A stretch of 64,000 bases of DNA from JACTOJ01 sp032335695 (GCF_032335695.1 NZ_JACTOJ010000021.1:1-64000), one strand, 5' to 3'; positions 8,345 to 17,985 are shown, numbered from the stretch's first letter. Notes: generated by a model not told the origin, from the letters alone. Numbers and translations: made by a program.

Positions 8345-8399
8345 CTACATAAAAACTACATAAGAACTACATAAGAACTACATAAGAACTTGATAACAT
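8345..8399 (+). promoter_or_regulatory. 11-bp direct-repeat promoter, site 2 (nuo operon)
   Basis: Four tandem 11-bp units at 8345, 8356, 8367 and 8378 read CTACATAAAAA and then CTACATAAGAA three times. Five nt later is TAACAT (8394-8399) at the -10 position used in the other sites; TATTAT at 8406-8411 is an alternative. This is the most regular copy of the element in the window. The leader to nuoA would be about 85 nt. Confidence 0.75.
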
Positions 8400-8490
8400 A
8401 TAACATATTATTTAACTATTCTTATTGAAATAGTTTTAATTATCCCCATCGTATAGGGGATAGGAAGAATATATTGAAAAGGAGATAAAA

Positions 8491-8847
8491 ATGATAAAAG
8501 ATTTTCTTATTATTGGAATTTTTCTAGTCGCAGCATTTGTATTTAGCATGATTGTTTTGCTAGTTGCTTCGGTTGTAAGACCTAAAAAGCCGAATAAAGA
8601 AAAACTTTCAACTTATGAATGTGGTGTAGAGACCACAGGCCCAACTTGGATAAGATTTAAGATAAGTTACTTTATGTATGCTCTGGTGTTTTTACTTTTT
8701 GATGTGGAAACAGTTTTTTTGCTACCATGGGCTATGAAATTTAAAGTACTTAACTTATTTGCTTTGGGAGAAATGTTTATTTTTATTGGAATTCTAATTA
8801 TTGGGCTATTGTATGCGTGGAAAGAGGGGGCACTAGAGTGGAAATAA
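8491..8847 (+). CDS. nuoA: Complex I subunit A
   Basis: A 118-residue membrane protein with three helices, forming the hinge between the peripheral and membrane arms. The conserved YECGVETTGPTWIRFKISYFMYALVFLLFDVETVFLLPW block is present in parts such as YECGVE and LLFDVE. AAGGAG lies 8 nt before ATG 8491. It is the first gene of an 11-gene nuoABCDHIJKLMN run and its end overlaps nuoB by 10 nt. Confidence 0.95.
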   Translation: MIKDFLIIGIFLVAAFVFSMIVLLVASVVRPKKPNKEKLSTYECGVETTGPTWIRFKISYFMYALVFLLFDVETVFLLPWAMKFKVLNLFALGEMFIFIGILIIGLLYAWKEGALEWK

Positions 8848-9353
8848 TCTCAGAAAATAATAACTATGTACAAGAACAGATAGAAAAAAATATTATTTTC
8901 ACTAAACTAGACGATGTTCTAAATTATTATCGTGCACATTCATTTTGGCCTCTCACATTTGGATTAGCCTGTTGCGCAATTGAAATGATGGCTGCTGGAG
9001 GAGCACGATATGATATTGCACGATTTGGGTATGAAGTTTTTCGTGCCTCACCGAGACAAGCGGATTTAATGATTGTAGCAGGAACTGTAACTGATAAAAT
9101 GGCACCTATTGTGAAGAAAATTTATGATCAGATGCCAGAGCCAAAATGGGTAATTGCGATGGGAAGTTGTGCCACTAGTGGGGGACCTTTTGTAGATTCC
9201 TACAGCGTTACTCATGGTGTAGATACTATTTTACCTGTAGATGTTTATATTCCAGGATGTCCTCCACGTCCAGAAGCATTGCTTCATGGTCTTTTGACAC
9301 TAAAAGAAAAAATTATTCATCCTAAGGAGGTTCGCAAAAATGGGCAAAGTTAG
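8838..9353 (+). CDS. nuoB: Complex I subunit B (cluster N2)
   Basis: The 171-residue subunit carries the terminal iron-sulfur cluster N2 that reduces quinone. All four ligands are present: the CC pair in GLACCAIEM, GSCATSGG and IPGCPPRPEA. GTG 8838 is chosen because AGAGGGGG is 7 nt upstream; an in-frame GTG at 8817 lies inside nuoA without a ribosome site. It overlaps nuoA by 10 nt and nuoC by 14 nt, so translation is coupled. Confidence 0.95.
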   Translation: MEIISENNNYVQEQIEKNIIFTKLDDVLNYYRAHSFWPLTFGLACCAIEMMAAGGARYDIARFGYEVFRASPRQADLMIVAGTVTDKMAPIVKKIYDQMPEPKWVIAMGSCATSGGPFVDSYSVTHGVDTILPVDVYIPGCPPRPEALLHGLLTLKEKIIHPKEVRKNGQS

Positions 9354-9777
9354 TGAAAAAGTAATCTTTGATTTAAAAAAAAGGTATAACCAAAATATTG
9401 AAATTAAACAAAATAGAGTCGTTTCTATTTATATAGACTCCTATATTCTTTTGGATGTAGTAAAAAGGTTAAAAATATTCGGGTTTGACTTTTTAGTAGA
9501 TCTGACAGCTGTTGAAGAAGAAGATTTCAGTTGTATATATCATTTTATGTCATTAAATGATAATGAATTAATAATGGTTAAAGCAGAGCTTAATGATAAA
9601 TTTGAAATTTACTCAATAAGTGAAGAGTGGCCATCAGCTGATGTTCAAGAAAGAGAAGTATATGATTTATTTGGAATCAAATTTATAGGACATCCAAATA
9701 TGAAGAGAATATTATGCCCAGATAGTTTTATTGGACACCCATTAAGAAAAGATTTTAAGGCTCATGAACGAAGGTAG
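9340..9777 (+). CDS. nuoC: Complex I subunit C (30-kDa type)
   Basis: A 145-residue peripheral-arm subunit with the family signature EREVYDLFGIKFIGHPNMKR and a C-terminal GHPLRKDF. It is short compared with many NuoC proteins (150-200 residues) but complete at both conserved ends. ATG 9340 has AAGGAGG upstream, inside the end of nuoB. It is separate from nuoD, not fused as in enterobacteria. Confidence 0.93.
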   Translation: MGKVSEKVIFDLKKRYNQNIEIKQNRVVSIYIDSYILLDVVKRLKIFGFDFLVDLTAVEEEDFSCIYHFMSLNDNELIMVKAELNDKFEIYSISEEWPSADVQEREVYDLFGIKFIGHPNMKRILCPDSFIGHPLRKDFKAHERR

Positions 9778-9791
9778 GGGGAGAAATTTTT

Positions 9792-10907
9792 ATGACAGAA
9801 CATAATGAAAATCTGCATACTGAAGAAATGACTTTAAATTTTGGGCCTCAGCATCCAAGTACTCATGGAGTATATAGAGCTATTTTTACTTTAGATGGAG
9901 AACAGATTGTTAATGTTGAGAATGTTATTGGTTATTTGCATAGAGGCATAGAAAAGTTAGCAGAATCTAGAACCTATACTCAGTTTATTCCTTATACTGA
10001 TAGACTGGATTACTTATCTGGAATGCTAAATGAATTAGGATATGTTCAAACTGTGGAGAAACTTATGGAAGTTGAAGTTCCAGAAAGAGCTGAATATCTA
10101 CGCATTATAATGGCTGAATTACAAAGAATAGCGAGTCATCAAGTTTTTTTAGGCAGTATGGCACTTGATCTTAATAGTCATACGTCATGGATGTATTTTT
10201 TTAGAGATAGAGAAAAAATTCTTGATTTATTCGAGATGGTTTGCGGTTCAAGAATGACAACAAATTATATGCGTATTGGTGGAGTTAGCAATGATTTACC
10301 AATTGAGTTTATTCCAAAGCTAAAAAGCTTTCTTGACGATATGAAAAGAAGTTTTATAGAATATGAACGCATTATTACAGGTAACGAAATATTTAAAGCA
10401 AGAACAAAAGATGTTGGAACTATTAGTAAGGAAAAAGCTTTGGCATATGGCTTGACAGGTCCAAATCTTAGAGCTTCAGGAGTAGATTTAGACTTAAGAC
10501 GTGATGTACCCTATGGTTTTTATGATCGCTTTAAGTTCAAATCAATTATTGGAAGCAAAGGGGATTGCTATGAAAGATGGTTGGTGCGTATTGGTGAAAT
10601 GGAGGAAAGCGTAAAGATTATAAAACAGGCATTAGATCAAATTCAAGATGGACCAGTGTTAGCTAAAGTTCCCAGGCTTATAAAACCACCAATAGGAGAT
10701 ATATATCATCAAATTGAGGGATCTAAGGGAGCACTAGGATTTTATCTAGTAAGTAACGGAACTGATAAACCCCATCGAATTCATATCCATGGACCGTCTT
10801 TTGTTAATATTGGGGCCTTCCCTGAAATCGCTAAAGGAGGCACTATACAGGACGCAGTTGCTATCTTAGCATCACTTGATCCTATATTAGGCGAGATAGA
10901 CCGATAA
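9792..10907 (+). CDS. nuoD: Complex I subunit D (49-kDa type)
   Basis: This 371-residue subunit forms the quinone-binding cavity with NuoB and NuoH. Seen here are NFGPQHPSTHGVYR near residue 15, GYLHRGIEKLAE near 47, DRLDYLSGM near 68, and the C-terminal DPILGEIDR. The His of HPSTHG and a Tyr in the preserved region are the known quinone ligands. This supports a real quinone partner in the organism rather than a hydrogenase-like relative, because the Ni-binding Cys pairs of hydrogenases are absent. Confidence 0.95.
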   Translation: MTEHNENLHTEEMTLNFGPQHPSTHGVYRAIFTLDGEQIVNVENVIGYLHRGIEKLAESRTYTQFIPYTDRLDYLSGMLNELGYVQTVEKLMEVEVPERAEYLRIIMAELQRIASHQVFLGSMALDLNSHTSWMYFFRDREKILDLFEMVCGSRMTTNYMRIGGVSNDLPIEFIPKLKSFLDDMKRSFIEYERIITGNEIFKARTKDVGTISKEKALAYGLTGPNLRASGVDLDLRRDVPYGFYDRFKFKSIIGSKGDCYERWLVRIGEMEESVKIIKQALDQIQDGPVLAKVPRLIKPPIGDIYHQIEGSKGALGFYLVSNGTDKPHRIHIHGPSFVNIGAFPEIAKGGTIQDAVAILASLDPILGEIDR

Positions 10908-10920
10908 TGTGGAGGTAAGT

Positions 10921-11958
10921 ATGGAAAATATATTTATAAAAATAACTAAATGGGTTGAAGGCTTAATTTCAATATTGGGACTTCCTAATATTTTTGTGAG
11001 CATCATTATAAGTGTGTTTTATTTTATTGCTATTGTAACATTTGTTTTATTAAATGCAATGTATCTTATATATTTAGAAAGAAAATTTTGTGGATTCTTG
11101 CAACAACGTCTAGGGCCAAACAGGTTTGGACCACGAGGGTTACTTCAAAGTTTAGCTGACGTTGTTAAGCTTTTAGGTAAAGAAGATATTATTCCAAAGA
11201 AAGCAGATAGAGCAGTTTTTTGTATTGCTTCTTTATTAGTTATGGTTCCTGCTTTACTTATCTATGCAGTTCTGCCTTTTGGCAAGGGGATGGTTGCAGT
11301 TAATTTAAATTTGGGCTTATTTTACTTTTTAGCTATTTCGGGAACATCATCTATACCTATTTTAATGGCAGGCTGGGGATCTAACAATAAATATTCTCTT
11401 CTAGGAGGAATGAGAGTGGTTTCTCAAATGATAAGTTATGAGATACCTCTGATTTTCTCATTATTAGGGGTGGTTATGATAAGCGGTTCTTTAAACCTAA
11501 CAGAAATAATTAAAGCTCAACATAATGTTTGGTTTATTTTCTTACAGCCTGTGGCATTTATAACGTACCTGATAGCGGCAACAGCAGAATTAAATAGAGG
11601 ACCTTTTGATTTACCTGAAGGTGAACAGGAAATAGTTGCTGGACCATTCACCGAATATAGTGGAATGAGGTATGCGCTCTTTTATCTTGCTGAATATACC
11701 AACATGTTTGCTATTTCAGCGCTTACTGTAACATTATTTTTAGGAGGCCCTAGCGGACCATTTTTACCTTCTTGGTTTTGGTTCATATTGAAGACTTATG
11801 TAATAGTATTAATCTTTATGGTTGTCAGATGGACTTTCCCTAGATTCAGATTAGATCATATGATGTCTTTAAATTGGAAATATCTAATCCCAATTTCTTT
11901 GACTAATATTTTAGTAACAGGGTTAGGTATTAAGATTTTTCAATTAATTAAGGGGTGA
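10921..11958 (+). CDS. nuoH: Complex I subunit H
   Basis: A 345-residue membrane subunit with eight or nine helices that closes the quinone channel. The signatures QQRLGPNRFGPRGLLQSLADVVK and ELNRGPFDLPEGEQEIVAG are present in overlapping short motifs such as GPNRFGP and FDLPEGE. ATG 10921 follows GGAGG by 5 nt and is preferred over GTG 10909, which overlaps that ribosome site. Confidence 0.95.
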   Translation: MENIFIKITKWVEGLISILGLPNIFVSIIISVFYFIAIVTFVLLNAMYLIYLERKFCGFLQQRLGPNRFGPRGLLQSLADVVKLLGKEDIIPKKADRAVFCIASLLVMVPALLIYAVLPFGKGMVAVNLNLGLFYFLAISGTSSIPILMAGWGSNNKYSLLGGMRVVSQMISYEIPLIFSLLGVVMISGSLNLTEIIKAQHNVWFIFLQPVAFITYLIAATAELNRGPFDLPEGEQEIVAGPFTEYSGMRYALFYLAEYTNMFAISALTVTLFLGGPSGPFLPSWFWFILKTYVIVLIFMVVRWTFPRFRLDHMMSLNWKYLIPISLTNILVTGLGIKIFQLIKG

Positions 11959-11963
11959 ATAAA

Positions 11964-12356
11964 ATGTTTGGAAAAGGATTGATTAATGGACTTAGGGTTA
12001 CTTTAGGACATCTATTTGAAAAAAATATTACAGAGCAATATCCGGAACAACATCCCAAGTTGCCACCACGATCCCGCTGTTCTTTTGAATTGGATTCAGA
12101 AAAATGTACTGCTTGTGGGATATGTGTTTTAAGCTGTCCTAATAGAGTTATTAAAATTGAAAGCCAGAAGAATGAAAATAATAGAAAGAAGTTAACTACT
12201 TATCAAATGGAATTAGAGTATTGTCTTTTTTGCGGTCTTTGCATTGAAAGTTGTCCAAGTAAGGCATTAAAGAATACTTTAGATTTCGAATTAAGTGTCT
12301 ATAGAAAAGCTGATACTAAATTAACACTATTTAAAAGCAAGGAGGACTTGATATGA
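11964..12356 (+). CDS. nuoI: Complex I subunit I (two [4Fe-4S] ferredoxin)
   Basis: A 130-residue peripheral subunit with two complete [4Fe-4S] motifs: CTACGICVLSCP near residue 44 and CLFCGLCIESCP near 84. They carry clusters N6a and N6b. With no NuoEFG encoded here, NuoI is the outermost electron carrier and the most likely docking site for ferredoxin, as proposed for other 11-subunit complexes. ATG 11964 lies 8 nt after AAGGGG; an earlier GTG at 11955 overlaps that site. Confidence 0.95.
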   Translation: MFGKGLINGLRVTLGHLFEKNITEQYPEQHPKLPPRSRCSFELDSEKCTACGICVLSCPNRVIKIESQKNENNRKKLTTYQMELEYCLFCGLCIESCPSKALKNTLDFELSVYRKADTKLTLFKSKEDLI

Positions 12357-12844
12357 TTCCATCCTATATATTTTGGCCTATTGCATTTATAATTTTAGCC
12401 TGTGCTATAGGCGTTGTACGCTCAAAAAATATAGTGCATAGTGCGTTACTATTAATCTTAACCTTTATAGGCGTAGCCGTAGTATTTATATTACTTGAAG
12501 CTGATTTTTTAGCTTTGGCACAGGTTTTGATTTATGCCGGTGCAATTTCTATTTTGATAGTATTTGCAATAATGCTTACCAGAAGAAATGATATGAAAAA
12601 CAGTAATCCTTTTAATAAATATAGAATTGTAAGTATAATGCTGTGCTCAGGATTTTTTGCATTAATTGCGCGCTTAATATTAGTTAGTAATTTTAACTAT
12701 AAGAGCATGGAAATAAAAAATACTATTAGTTCCATAGCAGATGAATTTTTTATTAATCACATGATTGCTTTTGAGGGTTCTGCAATACTTTTATTAATTG
12801 CTATGGTAGGAGCTATTGTATTAGCTAAAGGAGTGAAAAATTAA
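12353..12844 (+). CDS. nuoJ: Complex I subunit J
   Basis: A 163-residue membrane subunit with five hydrophobic helices and the conserved LEADFLALAQVLIYAGAISIL region (LIYAGAI near residue 58). Its ATG overlaps the nuoI stop by 4 nt and its TAA overlaps the nuoK ATG by one base, so the three are translationally coupled. An AAGGAGG site precedes it inside nuoI. Confidence 0.93.
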   Translation: MIPSYIFWPIAFIILACAIGVVRSKNIVHSALLLILTFIGVAVVFILLEADFLALAQVLIYAGAISILIVFAIMLTRRNDMKNSNPFNKYRIVSIMLCSGFFALIARLILVSNFNYKSMEIKNTISSIADEFFINHMIAFEGSAILLLIAMVGAIVLAKGVKN

Positions 12845-13152
12845 TGATTGGATTAGAAGGTTACTTATTGTTAGCTGCAGCTTTATTTTGTATTGGTTTA
12901 TACGGCGTTTTTGTAAAACGAAATGTAATCAGTGTATTAATGTCAGTGGAACTTATGATGAATGCTGTGAATATTAACCTAGTGGCTTTTAATAGATTTT
13001 TGTCACCAGCAAAGGTTACAGGACATATTTTTGCTATTTTTATTATTGTAGTTGCAGCAGCTGAAATAGCCGTGGGTTTAGCTATTATTTTGAATATTTA
13101 TCGAAGCCGAACTACAACTAATGTTGAAGACTTTAATATTTTAAAATGGTAG
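12844..13152 (+). CDS. nuoK: Complex I subunit K
   Basis: A 102-residue three-helix subunit with the two membrane Glu residues of the proton path: VELMMNAVN near residue 37 and AAAEIAVGLAI near 72. Length and sequence are standard. It overlaps nuoJ by one base. Confidence 0.93.
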   Translation: MIGLEGYLLLAAALFCIGLYGVFVKRNVISVLMSVELMMNAVNINLVAFNRFLSPAKVTGHIFAIFIIVVAAAEIAVGLAIILNIYRSRTTTNVEDFNILKW

Positions 13153-13157
13153 GTGGT

Positions 13158-15014
13158 ATGATGAAATTTATATATTTAGCTTGGTTAATCCCTATATTTC
13201 CAGTAGTAGGATTTTTGCTTATAGTTTTTATTACAAAAGTTTTTAAGAAAATTAGTGCATTAATTGCTATGGGGGGAATGGCTCTTTCTTTTATATTTTC
13301 ATTAGGTGTTTTCTATGATGTTATTATTTCTAAAGTAAGTATTAAAGAACCTATTGAATATGCTGTATCTTGGCTTTCGGTTCCAATAAAAATTGAAGCC
13401 GGAGTACTTGTTGATCCTCTAACGGCAGTTATGCTACTAATTGTTACATTTATAGGGTTATTGGTTGAAGTGTACTCTTTAGGGTATATGGCAAAGGATC
13501 TGGGATTTTCAAGATTTTTTGCTAATCTATCATTGTTTACTAGCTCAATGTTAGGCTTAGTAATTTCAAATAACTATTTTCAGATGTTCTTTTTTTGGGA
13601 GCTAGTTGGATTATGTTCTTATCTACTTATTGGTTTCTATTATGAAAAACATTCAGCTGTAAAAGCCAATAAGAAAGCATTCATTGCCAATAGAATAGGA
13701 GATTTCGGATTTTTATTAGGGGTGATTTGCCTTTTTGTAATTTTTGGAACTTTCAATTTTAAACAACTTGCAGTCAGTATTCCTACTTATCAAAATGCTA
13801 TATTATTGGCTATTGTAGCCCTACTAATTTTTGCAGGGCCAGTAGCAAAATCAGCTCAATTTCCTTTACATGTTTGGCTTCCTGATGCTATGGAAGGACC
13901 AACTCCAGCAAGTGCTTTGATTCATGCAGCCACTATGGTTGCAGCAGGGGTATATCTTTTGGCACGAGGATATATATTATTTTTTTCATTAAATCAGGTA
14001 AGTTTAGTGATTGCCTACATTGGTGGAATAACTGCTTTTATGGCTGCAACTATAGCTTTGGTTCAGCAAGATTTGAAAAGAATACTGGCTTTTTCTACTA
14101 TGAGTCAGTTAGGCTATATGATAATGGCAATGGGTGTCGGAGGATTTACTGCTGGAGTATTCCATCTCACTAGTCATGCGTTTTTTAAGGCACTATTATT
14201 TTTAGGCGCCGGCAGTATTATTCATGCTATTGGTGAGCAGGATATTTTTAAAATGGGCGGACTATTTAAAAAAATGAAGGTTACCAGCATTACATTTATT
14301 ATAGCTTCTTTATCTTTAGCTGGAATACCACCTTTATCAGGTTTTTTTAGTAAAGATGAAATTTTGGCTATAACATATAAAAATGGATATAGGTTTTTAT
14401 ATTATTTAGGTTTATTCACTGCATTTTTAACAGCATTTTATATGGCTCGTTTAGTTTTTGTGGTTTTCTTTGGTGAAGAAAAACAAAAGCATTCTGTGCA
14501 TAAAAATCCTTGGACTATGACTTTACCTTTAATAGTTTTATCAACATTTGCAATACTTTATGGATTCCTAAATAAGGCTTTTGCTTCACTAATATATTTT
14601 CAGTCAAGACATAGTTTGGAGCCAAACATTATTATTATGGCCGAATCTGTAACAGTAGCTTTGATAGGAATCATTTTAGGATGGCTTATTTATGGTAAGA
14701 AGGTCGTGTCAAGTGAAGCTATTAATGGAAAATTTAATTTTATCTACAAGCTTCTTTTAAATCAATATTATTTAAATGAGCTTTATAGTTGGTTATATAA
14801 TAATATAATTCTTACTGTTTCTTGTTTTTTCAATTGGTGTGATAGAAATATAGTAGATGTAATTTTTGATAAAGCTACTGTTGCAATAAAAAGAATGGGA
14901 TCTAAACTTAGGATTATTCATTCAGGAAGCTTACAAAGCTATGCATTCATCTATTTTATAGCAATTGTTTTCATAATTCTTTGGTTAGAAGTGCCGATTT
15001 TAGGAGGAATGTAG
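13158..15014 (+). CDS. nuoL: Complex I antiporter-like subunit L
   Basis: A 618-residue antiporter-like subunit with around 16 helices. Motifs include FFWELVGLCSYLLIGFYYE near residue 148, FPLHVWLPDAMEGPTPASALIHAATMV near 238 (key His and Lys positions present) and SLAGIPPLSGFFSKDE near 395. The C-terminal part carries the amphipathic lateral helix extension typical of NuoL. The start is placed at 13158 or 13161 behind AGGTGG; ATG 13146 lies before that site. It is one of three proton-pumping modules with NuoM and NuoN. Confidence 0.94.
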   Translation: MMKFIYLAWLIPIFPVVGFLLIVFITKVFKKISALIAMGGMALSFIFSLGVFYDVIISKVSIKEPIEYAVSWLSVPIKIEAGVLVDPLTAVMLLIVTFIGLLVEVYSLGYMAKDLGFSRFFANLSLFTSSMLGLVISNNYFQMFFFWELVGLCSYLLIGFYYEKHSAVKANKKAFIANRIGDFGFLLGVICLFVIFGTFNFKQLAVSIPTYQNAILLAIVALLIFAGPVAKSAQFPLHVWLPDAMEGPTPASALIHAATMVAAGVYLLARGYILFFSLNQVSLVIAYIGGITAFMAATIALVQQDLKRILAFSTMSQLGYMIMAMGVGGFTAGVFHLTSHAFFKALLFLGAGSIIHAIGEQDIFKMGGLFKKMKVTSITFIIASLSLAGIPPLSGFFSKDEILAITYKNGYRFLYYLGLFTAFLTAFYMARLVFVVFFGEEKQKHSVHKNPWTMTLPLIVLSTFAILYGFLNKAFASLIYFQSRHSLEPNIIIMAESVTVALIGIILGWLIYGKKVVSSEAINGKFNFIYKLLLNQYYLNELYSWLYNNIILTVSCFFNWCDRNIVDVIFDKATVAIKRMGSKLRIIHSGSLQSYAFIYFIAIVFIILWLEVPILGGM

Positions 15015-16538
15015 ATGCAATTTCCGATATTAACGTCAATATTAGTAGCCCCAATTGTGGGGATTATTATAATACTTTTTTTAAATGACACAAAGCATAA
15101 TAAAATAAAAGTAACTGCATCAGTTACAACTTTTATTTCATTGTTGCTATCGATTATAGCTTTTATTACTTATGATAAGAGTATAGGTGGGCTTCAGTTT
15201 AAGGAAACTTACTCTTGGATTCCTGCTTTAGGAATCAATTATTCCGTGGGAGTAGATGGATTAAGCTTGCCTATGATACTTCTTACATCCATTGTCATCT
15301 TTGCAGGTGTCTTTGCATCATGGAAGATGGAGCATAGAATTAAGGAGTTCTTCATATTTTTGCTTTTATTAGTTATAGGCGTTTTTGGTGTATTTATTTC
15401 AAGAGATTTATTTTTCTTTTTTCTATTCTTTGAGATAGCTGTTATCCCTATGTATATTTTAATTGGAGTGTGGGGAAGCACGCGAAAAGATTATGCAGCT
15501 ATGAAGCTAACTTTATATTTATTAATAGGTAGTTCCATTGTGTTAATTGGAATTATTTCTACCTTTATTTATGCCAATAAATTAGGAGTAAGAACTTTTG
15601 ATATTCAATTGCTTAGTGAAATTAAATATAGTTATGACTTTCAGAGATTCGCTTTTTTCTTAATGCTAATAGGATTTGGCGTCTTGGTACCTATGTGGCC
15701 TTTTCACACATGGTCACCTGATGGACACGTAGCTGCACCGACAGCTGTAAGTATGCTACATGCGGGAGTTTTAATGAAATTGGGAGGATATGGAATTATA
15801 CGCGTAGGAGTATTCCTTTTTCCAGAGGGTGCCAAATATTGGATTCCACTAATGGCAATACTTTCTGTTGCTAATGTAATTTATGGAGCAATGGTAGCCA
15901 TGGTTCAAAAGGATCTAAAATTTGTTATAGGTTATTCTAGTGTAAGTCACATGGGGTACGTACTTTTAGGAATTGCTACATTAAACTCACAAGGAATTGA
16001 TGGGGCAGTTGCTCAAATGTTTGCCCATGGTATTATGACAGCATTATTCTTTACCTTAATAGGCAATATCTATCATAAAGCTCATACTAGAGAAATTTCA
16101 AGGTTTGGTGGATTGATCTACCAGATGCCAAGAGTAGCAATTGGGTTTATAATTGCTAGTTTCGCATCTTTAGGTCTGCCAGGATTAAGTAATTTTGTCG
16201 CAGAATTTCTTATATTCTTAGGCTCCTTTAGTAAATCAACAAAACTATTTTCAATTATACCTTTTAAAATGATTTCTATTTTGGCTATTTTAGGTATTGT
16301 TATAACTGCCATTTATATTTTAAAGGTTATTCAAGATACTTTTTTTGGCCCAAGGAAAAAAGAATGGGATTACTTAGAAGATGCAAAAGGAATAGAAATG
16401 ATTCCTATTGTGATGCTATCTTCTGTATTAATATTCTTTGGAATATTTCCAGCACCACTTATCGACATTGTCCAGATTGGGGTAATTCCATTGATTAATA
16501 GGTTATCAGAAACAGTACTAATGAGGGGGGGATTTTAA
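15015..16538 (+). CDS. nuoM: Complex I antiporter-like subunit M
   Basis: A 507-residue antiporter-like membrane subunit with about 14 helices. The conserved Glu in FFLFFEIAVIPMYILIGVWG near residue 140 and the WPFHTWSPDGHVAAPTAVSMLHAG block near 235 are present in short motifs such as FFEIAVIP and MLHAG. ATG 15015 starts directly after the nuoL stop with AGGAGGA upstream. Confidence 0.94.
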   Translation: MQFPILTSILVAPIVGIIIILFLNDTKHNKIKVTASVTTFISLLLSIIAFITYDKSIGGLQFKETYSWIPALGINYSVGVDGLSLPMILLTSIVIFAGVFASWKMEHRIKEFFIFLLLLVIGVFGVFISRDLFFFFLFFEIAVIPMYILIGVWGSTRKDYAAMKLTLYLLIGSSIVLIGIISTFIYANKLGVRTFDIQLLSEIKYSYDFQRFAFFLMLIGFGVLVPMWPFHTWSPDGHVAAPTAVSMLHAGVLMKLGGYGIIRVGVFLFPEGAKYWIPLMAILSVANVIYGAMVAMVQKDLKFVIGYSSVSHMGYVLLGIATLNSQGIDGAVAQMFAHGIMTALFFTLIGNIYHKAHTREISRFGGLIYQMPRVAIGFIIASFASLGLPGLSNFVAEFLIFLGSFSKSTKLFSIIPFKMISILAILGIVITAIYILKVIQDTFFGPRKKEWDYLEDAKGIEMIPIVMLSSVLIFFGIFPAPLIDIVQIGVIPLINRLSETVLMRGGF

Positions 16539-17941
16539 TGGATAAGTATGTAATAGAGATTTTGACTGCAGTTTTATTCCTTATTCTCTTATTAATAAAT
16601 TTATTGTTTCCTAAATTTAAAGAAAAACTGAGCTCTTTTACTGCAATAGGTCTTTTGATAATTTTAGTTATATCATTATTTGTTGGAAGTAATGAACAGG
16701 CTTCTTTTGGAGGGGCTTACATTCTTGATTCTTTTAGTATTTTTTTTAAGCAGTTATTTTTAATTGCTGCAATTTTAATAGTGGTATTGTCAAAGAATCA
16801 ATTAATTTATAAAAAAGGGGAGTTTTATGCCTTAATTATTTCTGCACTTTTAGGAATGATGATTATGGTATCCTCTGGTGAGTTAATTACTATTTATATT
16901 GGATTAGAATTAATGACTATTTCTTTTTGTATTTTAATTGCTTTCGATGATAATGAAAAGTCAAAAGAGGCAAGTCTAAAATATATTATTTTAGGAGCAA
17001 TTTCTTCAGCAGTATTTTTGTACGGTTTAAGTTTAATTTATGGTGTAACACAGACTACAATTATAAAAGAAATTGGAGAAGTGTTATCAAGAGGTCAGGT
17101 TACACCATTAGAAATACTAGGAATAATATTCTTGATAGCAGGTTTTGCGTTTAAAATTGCTATAGTTCCTTTTCATATGTGGGCTCCGGATATTTATGAA
17201 GGGGCACCTACTTCAATTACTGCGTTTTTGGCAGTTGCATCAAAAACAGCTGGTTTGGCCGTATTTCTTAGACTATTTATGAACGGACTTTCATCTGTTT
17301 CTAATTATTGGATTGAACTTGTCATAGTATTAAGCATAATAACCTTGCTATTAGGAAACCTAGTAGCAATCCCTCAGACTAATATAAAAAGAATGTTAGC
17401 TTATTCGAGTATTGCACAAGCGGGATATTTTTTGCTGGGAATTATTGCTGATTCAAATATTGGCGTGGCAGCAATTTTGCTTTATAGTGTGTTTTATCTT
17501 TTCGCTAATATAGGAGTTTTTGGAGTTGTAATTGTTGTTTCAAAATCAACAAATAGTACTGAAATAAAGGATTATGCTCATTTATCTGGAAAATCTCCTT
17601 TTCTAGCAGCAGTAATGCTGATTTGTTTACTTTCTCTTGCAGGAATTCCGCCTTTGGCAGGATTTGTAGGTAAGTTTTATTTATTCTTATCAATAATAGA
17701 AAAAGGGCAATTGTGGTTAGCCTTTTTTAGTATTGGTATGAGTGTAGTTTCAGTATATTATTATCTTAAAGTTGTTAAGGTTATGTACTTCGAAGAGGAA
17801 ACTAAAAGCTTGCAATCAATTAAGGTATCTGTAAGTACAAAATTAGCATTATCAGTATCTGTAATAGTGCTTGTTATATTTGGAATCTATCCAACTCAAT
17901 TAATAAATTTAGTATTGGCGATTTCAAAAAGCTTTTTCTAG
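16538..17941 (+). CDS. nuoN: Complex I antiporter-like subunit N
   Basis: A 467-residue antiporter-like subunit, the last gene of the cluster. It has IYIGLELMTISFCIL near residue 127, PFHMWAPDIYEGAPTSI near 210 and SLAGIPPLAGFVGKFYLF near 367. Its ATG overlaps the nuoM TAA (TAATG) behind a G-rich ribosome site. A terminator follows. No nuoE, nuoF or nuoG is found on either side. Confidence 0.94.
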   Translation: MDKYVIEILTAVLFLILLLINLLFPKFKEKLSSFTAIGLLIILVISLFVGSNEQASFGGAYILDSFSIFFKQLFLIAAILIVVLSKNQLIYKKGEFYALIISALLGMMIMVSSGELITIYIGLELMTISFCILIAFDDNEKSKEASLKYIILGAISSAVFLYGLSLIYGVTQTTIIKEIGEVLSRGQVTPLEILGIIFLIAGFAFKIAIVPFHMWAPDIYEGAPTSITAFLAVASKTAGLAVFLRLFMNGLSSVSNYWIELVIVLSIITLLLGNLVAIPQTNIKRMLAYSSIAQAGYFLLGIIADSNIGVAAILLYSVFYLFANIGVFGVVIVVSKSTNSTEIKDYAHLSGKSPFLAAVMLICLLSLAGIPPLAGFVGKFYLFLSIIEKGQLWLAFFSIGMSVVSVYYYLKVVKVMYFEEETKSLQSIKVSVSTKLALSVSVIVLVIFGIYPTQLINLVLAISKSFF

Positions 17942-17947
17942 TAATAT

Positions 17948-17985
17948 AAATTTGAGGCACCCCAGACTTATAGTGTCTCAAATTT
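17948..17985 (+). terminator. Terminator of the nuo operon
   Basis: AAATTTGAGGCAC pairs with GTGTCTCAAATTT with one mismatch over a 12-nt loop. The downstream T-run is short, but the position directly after nuoN supports termination. Confidence 0.7.

Noticed and set aside
8345..8399. Tandem repeats before nuoA as a CRISPR array
   Set aside because: The 11-bp units are contiguous with no spacers and match promoter elements elsewhere in the window. No cas genes or other arrays are present.
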